NCBI GenBank assembly: GCA_050245975.1
Contig: JBFWWW010000034.1
Coordinates: forward strand, 1-25,593
Direction of reading: 5' to 3'
Origin: JBFWWW01 sp050245975
GTDB lineage: Bacteria > Pseudomonadota > Alphaproteobacteria > Rhizobiales > Hyphomicrobiaceae
Length of the DNA: 25,593 nucleotides
The position numbers and the translations under genes are program-made. Each line of letters begins with the position of its first letter. Position 1 is the stretch's first letter. The notes beneath the pieces were generated by a model. That model did not search any database, was not told the DNA's origin, and was given only the letters and a program-made list of their open reading frames with translations. Shown here in pieces: positions 1 to 7,739 of this stretch.

Positions 1-2687
1 CCCATTTCATCCAGTGTCGGCCGATGCGGCCCGCGCACCGCCTCGCCGAAGGCACCGGCCCGGGTGCGGGGGTCGACCTGCGGCGCACGCGCCGGAACGG
101 GGCGGTCGGTGCCGGGGCCCATGTCGTCGAGCGACGGCTTGCGCGCGCGCGACGTCGATTGGGCAAACGTCGGCTGGACCGGCTCGTACTCGCCCTTGAT
201 GCGGGAGGATGCGGGCAGATTGGCCGACGGCCCGTATTTGCGCGGACCGGCGAACGAGCCCGCACGCTCCTCGATATCGCTCTGGCGGGCCAGGGGATCG
301 TCGGCGACGGCGAGCTCGGTCTCGCGCAGCCGCTTGATCTCGTCGCGCAGGCGCGCGGCCGTCTCGAACTCGAGGTCGGCGGCCGCCTCGCGCATCCGCC
401 GCTCCATGTCGTCGATGACGGCCGCGAGGTTGTGGCCGACGAGCGGGGCGCCGTCCGAATCGGAGAAGCCGGCGTCCACCGTCACGTGATCCCGCTCATA
501 GACGGAGGACATGATGTCCGCGATCTGCGTGCGCACGCTTTCCGGCGTGATGCCGTTGGCGGCGTTCCAGGCCGTCTGCTTCTCGCGCCGCCGCTCGGTC
601 TCGGCGATGGCGCGCTCCAGCGATCCGGTCATCTGGTCGGCATAAAGAAGCACGCGGCCGTCGACGTTGCGCGCCGCGCGTCCGATCGTCTGCACGAGGG
701 ACGTCTCGCTGCGCAGGAAGCCCTCCTTGTCGGCATCGAGGATCGCCACCAGCGCGCATTCGGGAATGTCGAGGCCCTCGCGCAGAAGGTTGATGCCGAT
801 CAGGACGTCGAAGGCGCCGAGGCGGAGGTCGCGGATGATCTCGATGCGTTCCAGGGTCTCGATGTCCGAATGCATGTAGCGGACGCGGATGCCCTGCTCG
901 TGCATGTACTCGGTCAAGTCCTCCGCCATGCGCTTGGTCAGCGTCGTGACCAGCGTGCGATAACCGGCGCGCGTGACGCGGTGCACCTCGTCGATCAGGT
1001 CGTCCACCTGCGTGCGCGCGGGCCGCACCTCGCAAACCGGGTCGACGAGGCCGGTGGGGCGGATCACCTGTTCGACGAACGCGCCGCCGGTCTGGCCGAT
1101 CTCCCAGGAGCCGGGCGTCGCCGACACGAAGACCGACTGCGGGCGCATCGCGTCCCACTCCTCGAAGCGCAGCGGCCGGTTGTCCATGCAGGACGGCAGG
1201 CGGAAGCCGTATTCGGCCAGCGTCGCCTTGCGGCGGTAGTCGCCGCGGAACATGCCGCCGATCTGCGGCACCGTGACGTGGCTCTCGTCGACGAAGACCA
1301 GCGCGTTGTCGGGCAGGTACTCGAACAGCGTGGGCGGCGGCTCGCCGGGGTTGCGGCCCGTCAGGTAGCGCGAATAGTTCTCGATGCCGGCGCACGAGCC
1401 GGTCGCTTCCATCATCTCCATGTCGAAGGTCGTGCGCTGCTCGAGGCGCTGGGCCTCCAGAAGGCGGCCGGAGGCGTGCAGCTCGTCCAGGCGCTGCTTG
1501 AGCTCGGACTTGATGGCCTTGATGGCCTGCTGCAGCGTCGGCTTCGGCGTCACGTAGTGCGAGTTGGCGTAGATCTTCACCAGCCGCAGGTCGTCGGTCT
1601 TCTGCCCCGTGAGCGGATCGAACTCCGTGATGCTCTCGATCTCGTCGCCGAACAGCGAGATGCGCCAGGCGCGGTCCTCAAGGTGGGCCGGGAACAGCTC
1701 GACCGTATCGCCGCGGACGCGGAAGGTGCCGCGCTGGAAGTTGCCGTCGTTGCGGCGGTAGTGCAGCGCCACTAGGTCGGCGAGGAGCTGCTGCCGCGAC
1801 AGGCGCTCGCCGGTCTGCACCGTGAACGTCATGGCCGTGTAGGTCTCGACCGAGCCGATACCGTAGATGCAGGACACCGAGGCGACGATGACGACATCGT
1901 CGCGCTCGAGCAGCGCGCGCGTCGCCGCATGGCGCATGCGGTCGATCTGCTCGTTGATCGAGCTTTCCTTCTCGATGTAGGTGTCGGTGCGCGGGACGTA
2001 GGCCTCGGGCTGGTAGTAGTCGTAGTAGCTGACGAAATACTCGACGGCGTTGTCGGGGAAGAAGCTCTTGAACTCGCCGTAGAGCTGGGCCGCCAGCGTC
2101 TTGTTGGGCGCGAGGACGAGCGCCGGGCGCTGCGTGCGCGCAATCACCTGCGCCATGGTGAAGGTCTTGCCCGAGCCGGTGACGCCGAGCAGCACCTGGT
2201 CGCGCTCGTTCTTGTTCACGCCGGCAACGATCTCGCCGATCGCCTGCGGCTGGTCGCCGCGCGGCTCGTAGACGGAGACGAGCTCCAGCGGCCGCCCGCC
2301 TTCCGACTTCTCCGGCCGCGGCGGCCGATGCGGCATGAACATCGGCATGCTGCCCGAGACGAGGGGGTGTCCGGCGATCATCGGCTGGCGGGCGAGCAGT
2401 TCGCGCGCCTTCGACGAACGGTCCTGCGGGCGGGCGAGAAGCGCGTTCAGCGCGTCGCTGGGACCTTCGCCGCCGCCGGGGAAGCCGCCGACCTGGCGCA
2501 GCGCGGGGAGCACGGGACGTGCCGTCGGCTCGCCGGCAAAGCCCGCCTGCGCGGCTTCGGCAAAGCCCTTCGTGCCCGGCGTGCGCGCGCCGGTCTCCGG
2601 CGGCGGCGGCGTCGGCTTGCCGGAACGGCCGCGCGAGGCCCGGGGCGACGGCGTGCTGCGCGAGGTGTTTTTCGGGGGCTTGGACAT
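1..2687 (-). CDS. uvrB: Excinuclease ABC subunit B (UvrB), C-terminus cut by the window edge
   Basis: UvrB is the damage-verifying, helicase-like ATPase of nucleotide excision repair; it is loaded by UvrA and recruits UvrC. About 895 codons are visible, running off the left edge. The start ATG at 2685-2687 precedes a Pro/Arg-rich N-terminal extension of about 130 residues. Walker A GVTGSGKT has its Lys near residue 174 (near 45 in E. coli UvrB). The Tyr-rich beta-hairpin SYYDYYQPEAYVP is at about 220-232, and the Walker B VDES at about 466-469. The C-terminal UVR motif (VIDDMERRMREAAADLEFE) begins near residue 757. After it comes a low-complexity tail of about 100 residues that includes KPSLDDMG and RPTLDEMG. 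The extension and tail are common in Rhizobiales homologues. I see no GTTC-N7-GTTC LexA box in the roughly 90 bases upstream. Identification is certain; the exact start is less so. Confidence 0.97.
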   Translation of the reverse strand, partial: MSKPPKNTSRSTPSPRASRGRSGKPTPPPPETGARTPGTKGFAEAAQAGFAGEPTARPVLPALRQVGGFPGGGEGPSDALNALLARPQDRSSKARELLARQPMIAGHPLVSGSMPMFMPHRPPRPEKSEGGRPLELVSVYEPRGDQPQAIGEIVAGVNKNERDQVLLGVTGSGKTFTMAQVIARTQRPALVLAPNKTLAAQLYGEFKSFFPDNAVEYFVSYYDYYQPEAYVPRTDTYIEKESSINEQIDRMRHAATRALLERDDVVIVASVSCIYGIGSVETYTAMTFTVQTGERLSRQQLLADLVALHYRRNDGNFQRGTFRVRGDTVELFPAHLEDRAWRISLFGDEIESITEFDPLTGQKTDDLRLVKIYANSHYVTPKPTLQQAIKAIKSELKQRLDELHASGRLLEAQRLEQRTTFDMEMMEATGSCAGIENYSRYLTGRNPGEPPPTLFEYLPDNALVFVDESHVTVPQIGGMFRGDYRRKATLAEYGFRLPSCMDNRPLRFEEWDAMRPQSVFVSATPGSWEIGQTGGAFVEQVIRPTGLVDPVCEVRPARTQVDDLIDEVHRVTRAGYRTLVTTLTKRMAEDLTEYMHEQGIRVRYMHSDIETLERIEIIRDLRLGAFDVLIGINLLREGLDIPECALVAILDADKEGFLRSETSLVQTIGRAARNVDGRVLLYADQMTGSLERAIAETERRREKQTAWNAANGITPESVRTQIADIMSSVYERDHVTVDAGFSDSDGAPLVGHNLAAVIDDMERRMREAAADLEFETAARLRDEIKRLRETELAVADDPLARQSDIEERAGSFAGPRKYGPSANLPASSRIKGEYEPVQPTFAQSTSRARKPSLDDMGPGTDRPVPARAPQVDPRTRAGAFGEAVRGPHRPTLDEM

Positions 2688-2774
2688 AGGACCGGTATAT
2701 GGCGCGGGGCGTCGGGGCACTCAAGCCTAGCGGGCCCGCCACCTCACGTTGTCAGCAGAAATGTAGGCCCAATG

Positions 2775-2807
2775 GAAAAGGGCCCCGCGCTGTGCAGCGC
2801 GAGGCCC
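2775..2807 (-). terminator. Intrinsic terminator of the Tyr/His-rich exported protein gene
   Basis: On the minus strand an 11-bp GC-rich stem with one mismatch and a short loop (2781-2807) is followed by a TTTT run (2776-2779 read on the minus strand). It lies just downstream of the stop at 2829 and before uvrB, so it should separate the two transcripts. Confidence 0.8.
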
Positions 2808-2828
2808 CGAACTGTCGTGACGCCGGAC

Positions 2829-3131
2829 TTACCAGTGGCGCCAATGGCGATGGTGGCGGTGGTGCCAGCGCGGACCCCAGCCGAAGCTGCCGTAGTAGGG
2901 CCGGTAGTACGGCCTGTAGTACGGACGGTAATAGGGGCCGTCATAGTAGGAGTAGTAGTAGCGCCGGTGGTGACGACGCCATTCGTGATAGGCGATGCCA
3001 CCCAGAACGGCACCGACCACGGTGCCGGCGATCCAGCGGCCACCGCGCGCTTCGGCCTGTTCTGTGGGCGCGGCAACCGTGATGCCCGTTGCAAGAGCGG
3101 CCGCCGCCAGCGTTGCAAAGATTGGTTTCAT
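2829..3131 (-). CDS. Small exported Tyr/His-rich repeat protein (hypothetical)
   Basis: This 100-residue protein has a Sec signal peptide (about 1-28, MKPIFATLAAAALATG, cleavage after AEA). Next comes a short Gly-rich hydrophobic stretch (AGTVVGAVLGGIAYHEW), then a Tyr-rich segment with three tandem YYRP units and a His/Trp-rich end (HHRHHRHWRHW). A strong Shine-Dalgarno (AGGAGGAGAG) directly precedes the ATG. It has its own terminator and probably its own promoter, so it looks monocistronic. Similar short Tyr/Gly/His-rich exported proteins are widespread and uncharacterised in Rhizobiales. The His-rich end could bind metal, which is only a guess. No enzymatic motif is visible. Confidence 0.85.
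   Translation of the reverse strand: MKPIFATLAAAALATGITVAAPTEQAEARGGRWIAGTVVGAVLGGIAYHEWRRHHRRYYYSYYDGPYYRPYYRPYYRPYYGSFGWGPRWHHRHHRHWRHW
2893..2942. repeat. 12-bp tandem repeat inside the exported protein gene
   Basis: Degenerate 12-bp units (plus-strand consensus close to CGGTAGTACGGC) are repeated about three to four times. They encode the YYRP units of the small exported protein and keep its reading frame, so copy-number change would vary the protein in four-residue steps. Confidence 0.7.
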
Positions 3132-3143
3132 CTCTCTCCTCCT

Positions 3144-3186
3144 GACCGCGTTTGCGGTCTTCCACCCTGCTGCGTGTGAAGGGTGG
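3144..3186 (-). promoter_or_regulatory. Two adjacent hairpins in the 5' leader of the Tyr/His-rich gene
   Basis: Stem GACCGC/GCGGTC with a 4-nt loop (3144-3159) and stem CCACCCT/AGGGTGG with an 11-nt loop (3162-3186) lie side by side. They sit directly upstream of the Shine-Dalgarno at about 3134-3143. The first hairpin abuts the ribosome-binding site, so a role in mRNA stability or translation is possible. Confidence 0.5.
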
Positions 3187-3247
3187 TCAGTATGAACAGG
3201 AACGCAGGGCCATCCGGCCCGGTTCCCTCCTTACTTCCCCGTCTGGA

Positions 3248-3275
3248 AGATAAGGGACCCACCGTTTTCTTGCAA
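3248..3275 (-). promoter_or_regulatory. Possible sigma-70-type promoter for the Tyr/His-rich gene
   Basis: Read on the minus strand, TTGCAA (3275-3270) and TTATCT (3253-3248) are separated by 16 bases, in an AT-rich patch unlike its surroundings. It would give a leader of about 110 nt containing the two hairpins. Pattern match only. Confidence 0.4.
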
Positions 3276-3285
3276 TATCAACCAG

Positions 3286-3695
3286 TTAAGTTGGTCTATT
3301 AGGCTCAATCCGGGTCAAAGTGCGGCTGCGGAGCGGGGAACCGCTGCTGACGACGCAAGGAACGCCGGTCGGGACCCACGTGGTGTTGTTCAGATTGAGA
3401 TCGCAGCGCGCCAGCATGGTGCCGCCGGGGGTCGACATGCATGCGGTTTCGCCAAGCTTGAATTGCCGCCCGGCGAAGCGGCAGCGGCACGGGATCGCCT
3501 CGCCCGTCGCGCCGCTGACAACGCCGTGGAACGGCGAGGTGGGCCATGCCGGTGTTTGGGCCGGCGTTCGGGCTGGCGTTTGAGCCGGGACTTGGGCCGT
3601 GGGGGACTGCGCGGTTGCGGACAATGAAAACCCGAGGCCGGCCAGGGCCAGGATCAGTCCGGACTTCGTGGCGAAGCTGCGGGCAGCTACCCCAT
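3286..3695 (-). CDS. Small exported Cys-rich protein; start codon apparently frameshifted by one base
   Basis: A frame ending at 3286 encodes a Pro/Ala/Gln/Thr linker (PAQTPARTPAQTPA) followed by a compact Cys-containing domain (CRCRFAGRQFKLGE, CMSTPGGTMLARC, NNTTW, PCVVSS). That layout fits a small periplasmic protein of unknown function. Upstream in the same frame a clear signal-peptide core is readable (KSGLILALAGLGFSLSATAQ), but the frame has no ATG. A well-spaced GGAGG plus ATG lies at 3695, yet it reads ATG GGG TAG. One extra G in the GGGG run at 3690-3693 would join that ATG to the signal peptide and give a 136-residue exported protein. Either the assembly lacks a base or the gene is truly disrupted. 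The only in-frame start without repair is a TTG at 3624, inside the signal peptide. Confidence 0.7.
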
Positions 3696-3749
3696 GCGCA
3701 CCTCCAGGACGGCGCAGCGTAACACGCGGCGGCCGAAGCCGTCACCGGT

Positions 3750-4640
3750 CTAGCCCCGGGAGGCGGCACCGAGCTGAACCAGCAGGGTCGCAGCGAGGAT
3801 CAGCGCCGCGCCGACCATGCCGAGCGCCGTCAGCCGTTCGCCCAGCAGCAGATAGGCCGCAAGCGCCGCAAACAGCGTCTCGGTGCTGACGATCACCGCG
3901 ACTTCCGCCGCCGGCGCGTACTGCAGGGCGACGGTGAGCAGCGTGAAGGTCAGCGCGCTCGACAGCAGCCCGACGTAGGCGATGTCGGGTGCCGCGGCGA
4001 TCAGGCCGTCGAGCGATACGGTCTCGAACAGGAGCATGCCGATGGCTCCCAGCACGGCGACGGTCGCGAACTGAATGGCCGTGAACCCGACGGGCGAGCG
4101 CAGACGCCCGGCGCGGCCCGTGGCGATGACGTGCGAGGCCCAGAACAGGGCGGAAATCGCGACGAGGAGGTCGCCGGCCGTGAACCCGGCGAGCGTGGCC
4201 CCGCCGAGCAGCCACGTGCCGAGGAAGGACAGGCCGACGGCGATCCAGACGAAAAGGCCGGGGGCGCGGCCTTCGAACAGCCAGACCAGAAGCGGCGTCA
4301 CGACCACATACAAGGCGGTGAGGAAGCCGGTGTTGGTGACGGTCGCCGTGACCAGCCCCATCTGCTGGAGGGCGGCGCCGAGAAAGAACAGCACGCCGCC
4401 GATGGCGCCGGCGCGCGCGAGCACGGGAAGGGCGATTGCTGCGGCACGGTCAGGTGCGGCGGCGGCCCGTCGCCACTCGAGCCAGGCCAGCGGCGCCAGC
4501 GTCAGGGCGGCGAGAGCGCCGCGCGCAGCGATGAAGGTGAAGGCGCCGACATGGCTCATCGCCGACTTCTGGAACACGAAGGCGAGGCCCCAGATGGCGG
4601 CCGCGCACAGCAGCAGAAGATCGGCATGCCAGCGGCGCAT
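3750..4640 (-). CDS. DMT-superfamily (EamA domain) permease
   Basis: A 296-residue polytopic inner-membrane protein with about ten hydrophobic helices and the two-repeat EamA/DMT layout. Repeat 1 starts at LLLLCAAAIWGLAFVFQKSAM; repeat 2 contains DLLVAISALFWASHVIATG and ends with ETLFAALAAYLLLGERLTALGMVGAALILAATLL. These are classic DMT signatures, including the E-R pair before the last helix. I chose the ATG at 4638-4640 because the segment upstream of it is Arg/Cys-rich and not membrane-like. It follows dctM by 93 bases on the same strand and may be co-transcribed with the TRAP operon. Members export metabolites such as amino acids; the substrate cannot be read from sequence. Confidence 0.9.
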   Translation of the reverse strand: MRRWHADLLLLCAAAIWGLAFVFQKSAMSHVGAFTFIAARGALAALTLAPLAWLEWRRAAAAPDRAAAIALPVLARAGAIGGVLFFLGAALQQMGLVTATVTNTGFLTALYVVVTPLLVWLFEGRAPGLFVWIAVGLSFLGTWLLGGATLAGFTAGDLLVAISALFWASHVIATGRAGRLRSPVGFTAIQFATVAVLGAIGMLLFETVSLDGLIAAAPDIAYVGLLSSALTFTLLTVALQYAPAAEVAVIVSTETLFAALAAYLLLGERLTALGMVGAALILAATLLVQLGAASRG

Positions 4641-4733
4641 CGGGAATCCGGTTCGGAATGGCGGGAACGAGCGGCAGGTCGTGCATGACCTTGCACGCCA
4701 GCGGCGGCCATTCAAGCTGCGCTGCAGCGGCGC

Positions 4734-6014
4734 TTAGTTCACCAGGCCGAACATGCGCGGCAGCCAGAGCGTCAGCTCCGGGAACAGCGTGATGGCGATG
4801 AGCGACGCCAGCAGCGGCAGCAGCCACGGGATGATGGCCATGGTTGTCCGCTCCACAGACATCTTGGCGATGCGCGCCAGGACGAACAGCACCATGCCCA
4901 GCGGCGGATGCAGCAGGCCGATCATCAGGTTCAGCGTCATCATCACCCCGAAGTGCACCGGGTCGATGCCGACTTTCGTGATCACCGGCATGAGGATCGG
5001 CACCAGGATCGAGATCGAGGCAATGGGCTCGAGAAAACAGCCGATCACCAGCAGCAGGATGTTGATGAGGAAGAGGATGACGTAGCGGTTCGTGGTGTAG
5101 GACAGCAGCGCCTCGGCCGCCGTCTCCGTCAGGCGCGTCGTCGTCAGCACCCAGCCGAAGAGCGAGGCTGCGGCGACGATCAGCAGCACACCGGACGTGG
5201 TCTCGATGGTGTCCATCGTGACCTTGTAGAACTGTTTCCAGCCGAGCGACCTGTAGAGGAAGATGCCGAGGATCATGGCCCAGGCGCAGGCGGCGATGGC
5301 GGCTTCCGTGGGCGTGAACCAGCCGAAGGTCATGCCGCCGAGGATGATGATCGGCGTCATGATGGGCGGCAGAGCGGCGACGAAGGTCGTGGCCAGGGTG
5401 GCAAGCTTGAAGGGCTGGTCCGGGCCCATATTGTACTTGCGGGCGCAATAGGTGACGTAGGCCATCATGAAGATGGTCATCACCACGCCGGGAATGACGC
5501 CGCCGAGAAACAGGGCGCCGATGGAAACGTTGGCCATCATGCCGTAGATCACGAACGGCAGGGACGGCGGGATGATGGGGCCGAGCGTGGCGGACGCGGC
5601 CGTCACGCCGACGGCGAACTCCTTGTTGTAGCCGTGGTCCTGCATGGCCTTGATCTCGATGGTGCCGAGGCCGGCCGCGTCGGCGATGGCCGTGCCCGAC
5701 ATGCCCGCGAAGATCACCGAGCCCAGGATGTTCACGTGCGCGAGCCCGCCGCGCGTCCAGCCGGCCACCGCGACGGCAAAATCGTAGATGCGGTTGGTGA
5801 TGCCGGCGGAGTTCATCAGGTTGCCGGCCAGGATGAAGAACGGCACGGCGAGGAGAGGAAAGCTGTCAACGCCGCCCGCCATGCGATGCAGGATCACGAA
5901 ATCGGGGATGCCCGCCATGAAATGCGTGTAGAGCAGCGACGAGGCGGCAAGAGCGATGAAGACCGGGATGCCGGCGACCAGGATGCCGAGGAATACGAAG
6001 AGAATGAGGGTCAT
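4734..6014 (-). CDS. dctM: TRAP transporter large permease subunit DctM
   Basis: A 426-residue protein of normal DctM length with about twelve membrane segments. DctM is the ion-coupled translocation subunit of tripartite ATP-independent periplasmic transporters. Family signatures visible: FFILAGNLMNSAGIT near the N-terminus, VIFAGMSGTAIADAAGLGTI, ASATLGPIIPPSLPFVIYG, and near the C-terminus LNLMIGLLHPPLGMVLFV. Its ATG overlaps the dctQ stop (ATGA at 6011-6014), so the two are translationally coupled. It is the last TRAP gene of the operon. Confidence 0.97.
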   Translation of the reverse strand: MTLILFVFLGILVAGIPVFIALAASSLLYTHFMAGIPDFVILHRMAGGVDSFPLLAVPFFILAGNLMNSAGITNRIYDFAVAVAGWTRGGLAHVNILGSVIFAGMSGTAIADAAGLGTIEIKAMQDHGYNKEFAVGVTAASATLGPIIPPSLPFVIYGMMANVSIGALFLGGVIPGVVMTIFMMAYVTYCARKYNMGPDQPFKLATLATTFVAALPPIMTPIIILGGMTFGWFTPTEAAIAACAWAMILGIFLYRSLGWKQFYKVTMDTIETTSGVLLIVAAASLFGWVLTTTRLTETAAEALLSYTTNRYVILFLINILLLVIGCFLEPIASISILVPILMPVITKVGIDPVHFGVMMTLNLMIGLLHPPLGMVLFVLARIAKMSVERTTMAIIPWLLPLLASLIAITLFPELTLWLPRMFGLVN

Positions 6015-6607
6015 TTGCCGGCGCCTTCCGCTTCTTCGATGACGAGTCCGGCGCTGAGCGCATCGTGGGCGTTGCGCCAGCCGTCCGGTGCGTTCTGCAC
6101 GACGCGCAGCACCTGTCGGATGAACATCAAAAAGCAGCCGGCCGATACGGCCCAGTAGACGATGCTCATCGGCAGGTCGAAGACCGTCATGCGCTGGAAG
6201 GCCATGCGCTGCGCGATCAGAACGGAGAAGTAGGCCAGCAGGCCGAGGAAGGCGAGGGTTGCAATATCGACGATCGCGAGCAGCAGGCGGCCGGCGCCCG
6301 GAGGGAGGATGTTCGGCAGCAGCGCAACGGCGATCTGCGTGCCCTTGCGCGTCACGACGGCGCCGCCGATGAAGGTGAGCGCCATCAGGCCGTAGCGCGC
6401 GATCTCCTCCGTCCAGGCGAGGCTGTCGTTGAGGATGTAGCGCGTGAAGAACTGCAGGAAGACGATGCCGCCGAGGGCCCAGAAGAGAAGAAAGGCGACC
6501 CAGTCCTCGAAGTGATGCTCGATGACGATCTCCTCATCCTCGGCGTGGATGAGGTGCTGGGTGCGTCCGTCGTCCGGCGCGTCGGTCCTGGTGTCGGAAT
6601 GGCTCAT
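6011..6607 (-). CDS. dctQ: TRAP transporter small permease subunit DctQ
   Basis: A 198-residue membrane protein with four hydrophobic segments and the DctQ hallmark NDSLAWTEEIARYGLMALTFIGGAVV. It pairs with DctM in the membrane. The first about 45 residues are acidic and hydrophilic (DTRTDAPDDGR, HAEDEEIVIEHHFEDW), somewhat longer than usual before helix 1. I chose the ATG at 6605-6607; an in-frame ATG at 6628 is equally well provided with a G-rich Shine-Dalgarno. Its stop overlaps the dctM start by 4 bases. It is separated from dctP by a 91-bp spacer with a strong hairpin. Confidence 0.93.
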   Translation of the reverse strand: MSHSDTRTDAPDDGRTQHLIHAEDEEIVIEHHFEDWVAFLLFWALGGIVFLQFFTRYILNDSLAWTEEIARYGLMALTFIGGAVVTRKGTQIAVALLPNILPPGAGRLLLAIVDIATLAFLGLLAYFSVLIAQRMAFQRMTVFDLPMSIVYWAVSAGCFLMFIRQVLRVVQNAPDGWRNAHDALSAGLVIEEAEGAGK

Positions 6608-6617
6608 CCGCAAATCC

Positions 6618-6645
6618 CCCGCTGACATGGCCCCGCTGACATGCC
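6618..6645. repeat. Tandem 14-bp duplication at the dctQ translation start
   Basis: CCCGCTGACATGGC at 6618-6631 is followed directly by CCCGCTGACATGCC at 6632-6645 (one mismatch). Each copy carries, on the minus strand, an ATG with GGGG nearby. The first minus-strand ATG (6642) opens a 12-codon frame whose TGA overlaps the dctQ ATG at 6607 (ATGA). The second (6628) is in frame with dctQ. Confidence 0.75.
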
Positions 6646-6685
6646 GAAGCCATGCGCGCGCACCAGCGCCGTGCATGACTTCGGC
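6643..6685 (-). promoter_or_regulatory. Intercistronic hairpin between dctP and dctQ
   Basis: GCCGAAGCCATGC (6643-6655) and GCATGACTTCGGC (6673-6685) form a 13-bp stem with one mismatch and a 17-nt loop. No T run follows, so it is more likely an mRNA-stabilising or partial-attenuation element than a full terminator. Such elements let the binding protein be made in excess over the permeases. Confidence 0.65.
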
Positions 6686-6698
6686 AACGTCGGGTGCG

Positions 6699-7673
6699 CT
6701 ACTTCAAGGCCTGAAGCGCGTCGTACTCAGCCTTCGTCCAGCCGCCGCTGCCGTCATTGTGCAGGGGCATGGCGGCCGCGCGGAAGGCGGCGCGATCGAC
6801 CTCGACGACCTTCTTGCCCAGCTTGCGGAATTCGTCCGCCAGCTTGTTCTCGGATTCGCGGATCTGGTCGGACGCCTTGGCCGCGGCCTGGACGAGAACC
6901 TCCTGGAAGATCTTCTTCTCGTCGTCGCTGAGTTTGTTCCAGACGTGCCCGCCGACGATCACCAGCAGCGATTCCGTGATGTGGCCCGTCAGCATGATGT
7001 GGCTCTGCACCTCATAGAACTTCTTGGCCATGATGGTGGGGAGCGGGTTCTCCTGTCCGTCGACCGTGCCCTGCTGCAGGGCCAGATAGACCTCGGCGAA
7101 GGCAATCGGCGTGGCGTTTGCGCCGACCGATTTCGTGAACATGAGGAACAGCGGCGCGGGCGGGACGCGCAGCTTCATGCCCTTCATGTCCTCGGGCTTC
7201 TTGATCTCCTTGTTCGCCGTGACATGGCGCTGGCCGTAGTAGGTGAGGGACATGACCTTGTGGCCGGTCTTGTCCTCGTAGCCCTTGGCGATCTGCCGGA
7301 ACAGCGGCGAGTCGCGATAGAGCTTCCAGTGATCGAAGTCGCGCAGGACGTTGGGCGCGTTGGTGTTGGCGACCGACTTGTGGATCGAGCCGGCGACGGC
7401 GACGCCGGTGTAGATATTGTCGATCGTGCCGCGGCCGAGGCCTTCGTTGATCTGGTTCTCGTTGCCGAGCTGCGAGGCGGGGAAGACGTCGATCTGGTAC
7501 TTGCCGTTGGTCCGCTTCTTGATTTCCTCGGCGGCCCACAGGGCCTGGGTGTGGTAGGGCTCGCTCGTCTCATACACGTGCGCCCACTTGAGCTTCGTCT
7601 GCGCCATGGCGGCGGAGCTGAGCGCCGACGCGGCCAGCACCGCGGCAAACGCAAACCTGAATGCCTGTCTCAC
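6699..7673 (-). CDS. dctP: TRAP transporter periplasmic solute-binding protein DctP
   Basis: A 324-residue protein with a Sec signal peptide (1-24, cleavage after AAMA). It captures the solute in the periplasm and hands it to DctQM. Family landmarks: KLKWAHVYETSEPYHTQALW at the mature N-terminus, Gln-Leu-Gly-Asn near 68-71, GMKLRVPPAP with the conserved carboxylate-binding Arg169, and QQGTVDGQENPLPTI with conserved Asn209. The conserved Arg implies a substrate bearing a carboxylate, such as an organic or sugar acid; the exact ligand cannot be deduced. First gene of dctPQM, preceded by a plausible promoter immediately after the eamA stop. Confidence 0.96.
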   Translation of the reverse strand: MRQAFRFAFAAVLAASALSSAAMAQTKLKWAHVYETSEPYHTQALWAAEEIKKRTNGKYQIDVFPASQLGNENQINEGLGRGTIDNIYTGVAVAGSIHKSVANTNAPNVLRDFDHWKLYRDSPLFRQIAKGYEDKTGHKVMSLTYYGQRHVTANKEIKKPEDMKGMKLRVPPAPLFLMFTKSVGANATPIAFAEVYLALQQGTVDGQENPLPTIMAKKFYEVQSHIMLTGHITESLLVIVGGHVWNKLSDDEKKIFQEVLVQAAAKASDQIRESENKLADEFRKLGKKVVEVDRAAFRAAAMPLHNDGSGGWTKAEYDALQALK

Positions 7674-7688
7674 TTGGGTCTCCCGTCA

Positions 7689-7738
7689 GTATTGTTTCTT
7701 GTCCGGGCATCAATACAAAACGTCATGTCATCGTACAA
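7689..7738 (-). promoter_or_regulatory. Probable dctPQM promoter with overlapping inverted repeat
   Basis: Minus-strand TTGTAC (7738-7733), 17-base spacer and TATTGA (7715-7710) make a fair sigma-70 match. A perfect 6-bp inverted repeat GTATTG (7689-7694) / CAATAC (7711-7716) overlaps the -10 box and extends downstream. That is a reasonable position for a repressor operator. No regulator gene adjoins the operon in this window. Confidence 0.5.
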
Positions 7739-7739
7739 C

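Noticed and set aside
24..1775. Long plus-strand open frame of 583 codons opposite uvrB
   Set aside because: The minus strand encodes UvrB with all motifs; the plus frame is open only because of high GC codon usage and has no recognisable domain.
1..2687. Damage-inducible (LexA) control of uvrB
   Set aside because: No GTTC-N7-GTTC alphaproteobacterial box is visible in the upstream region.
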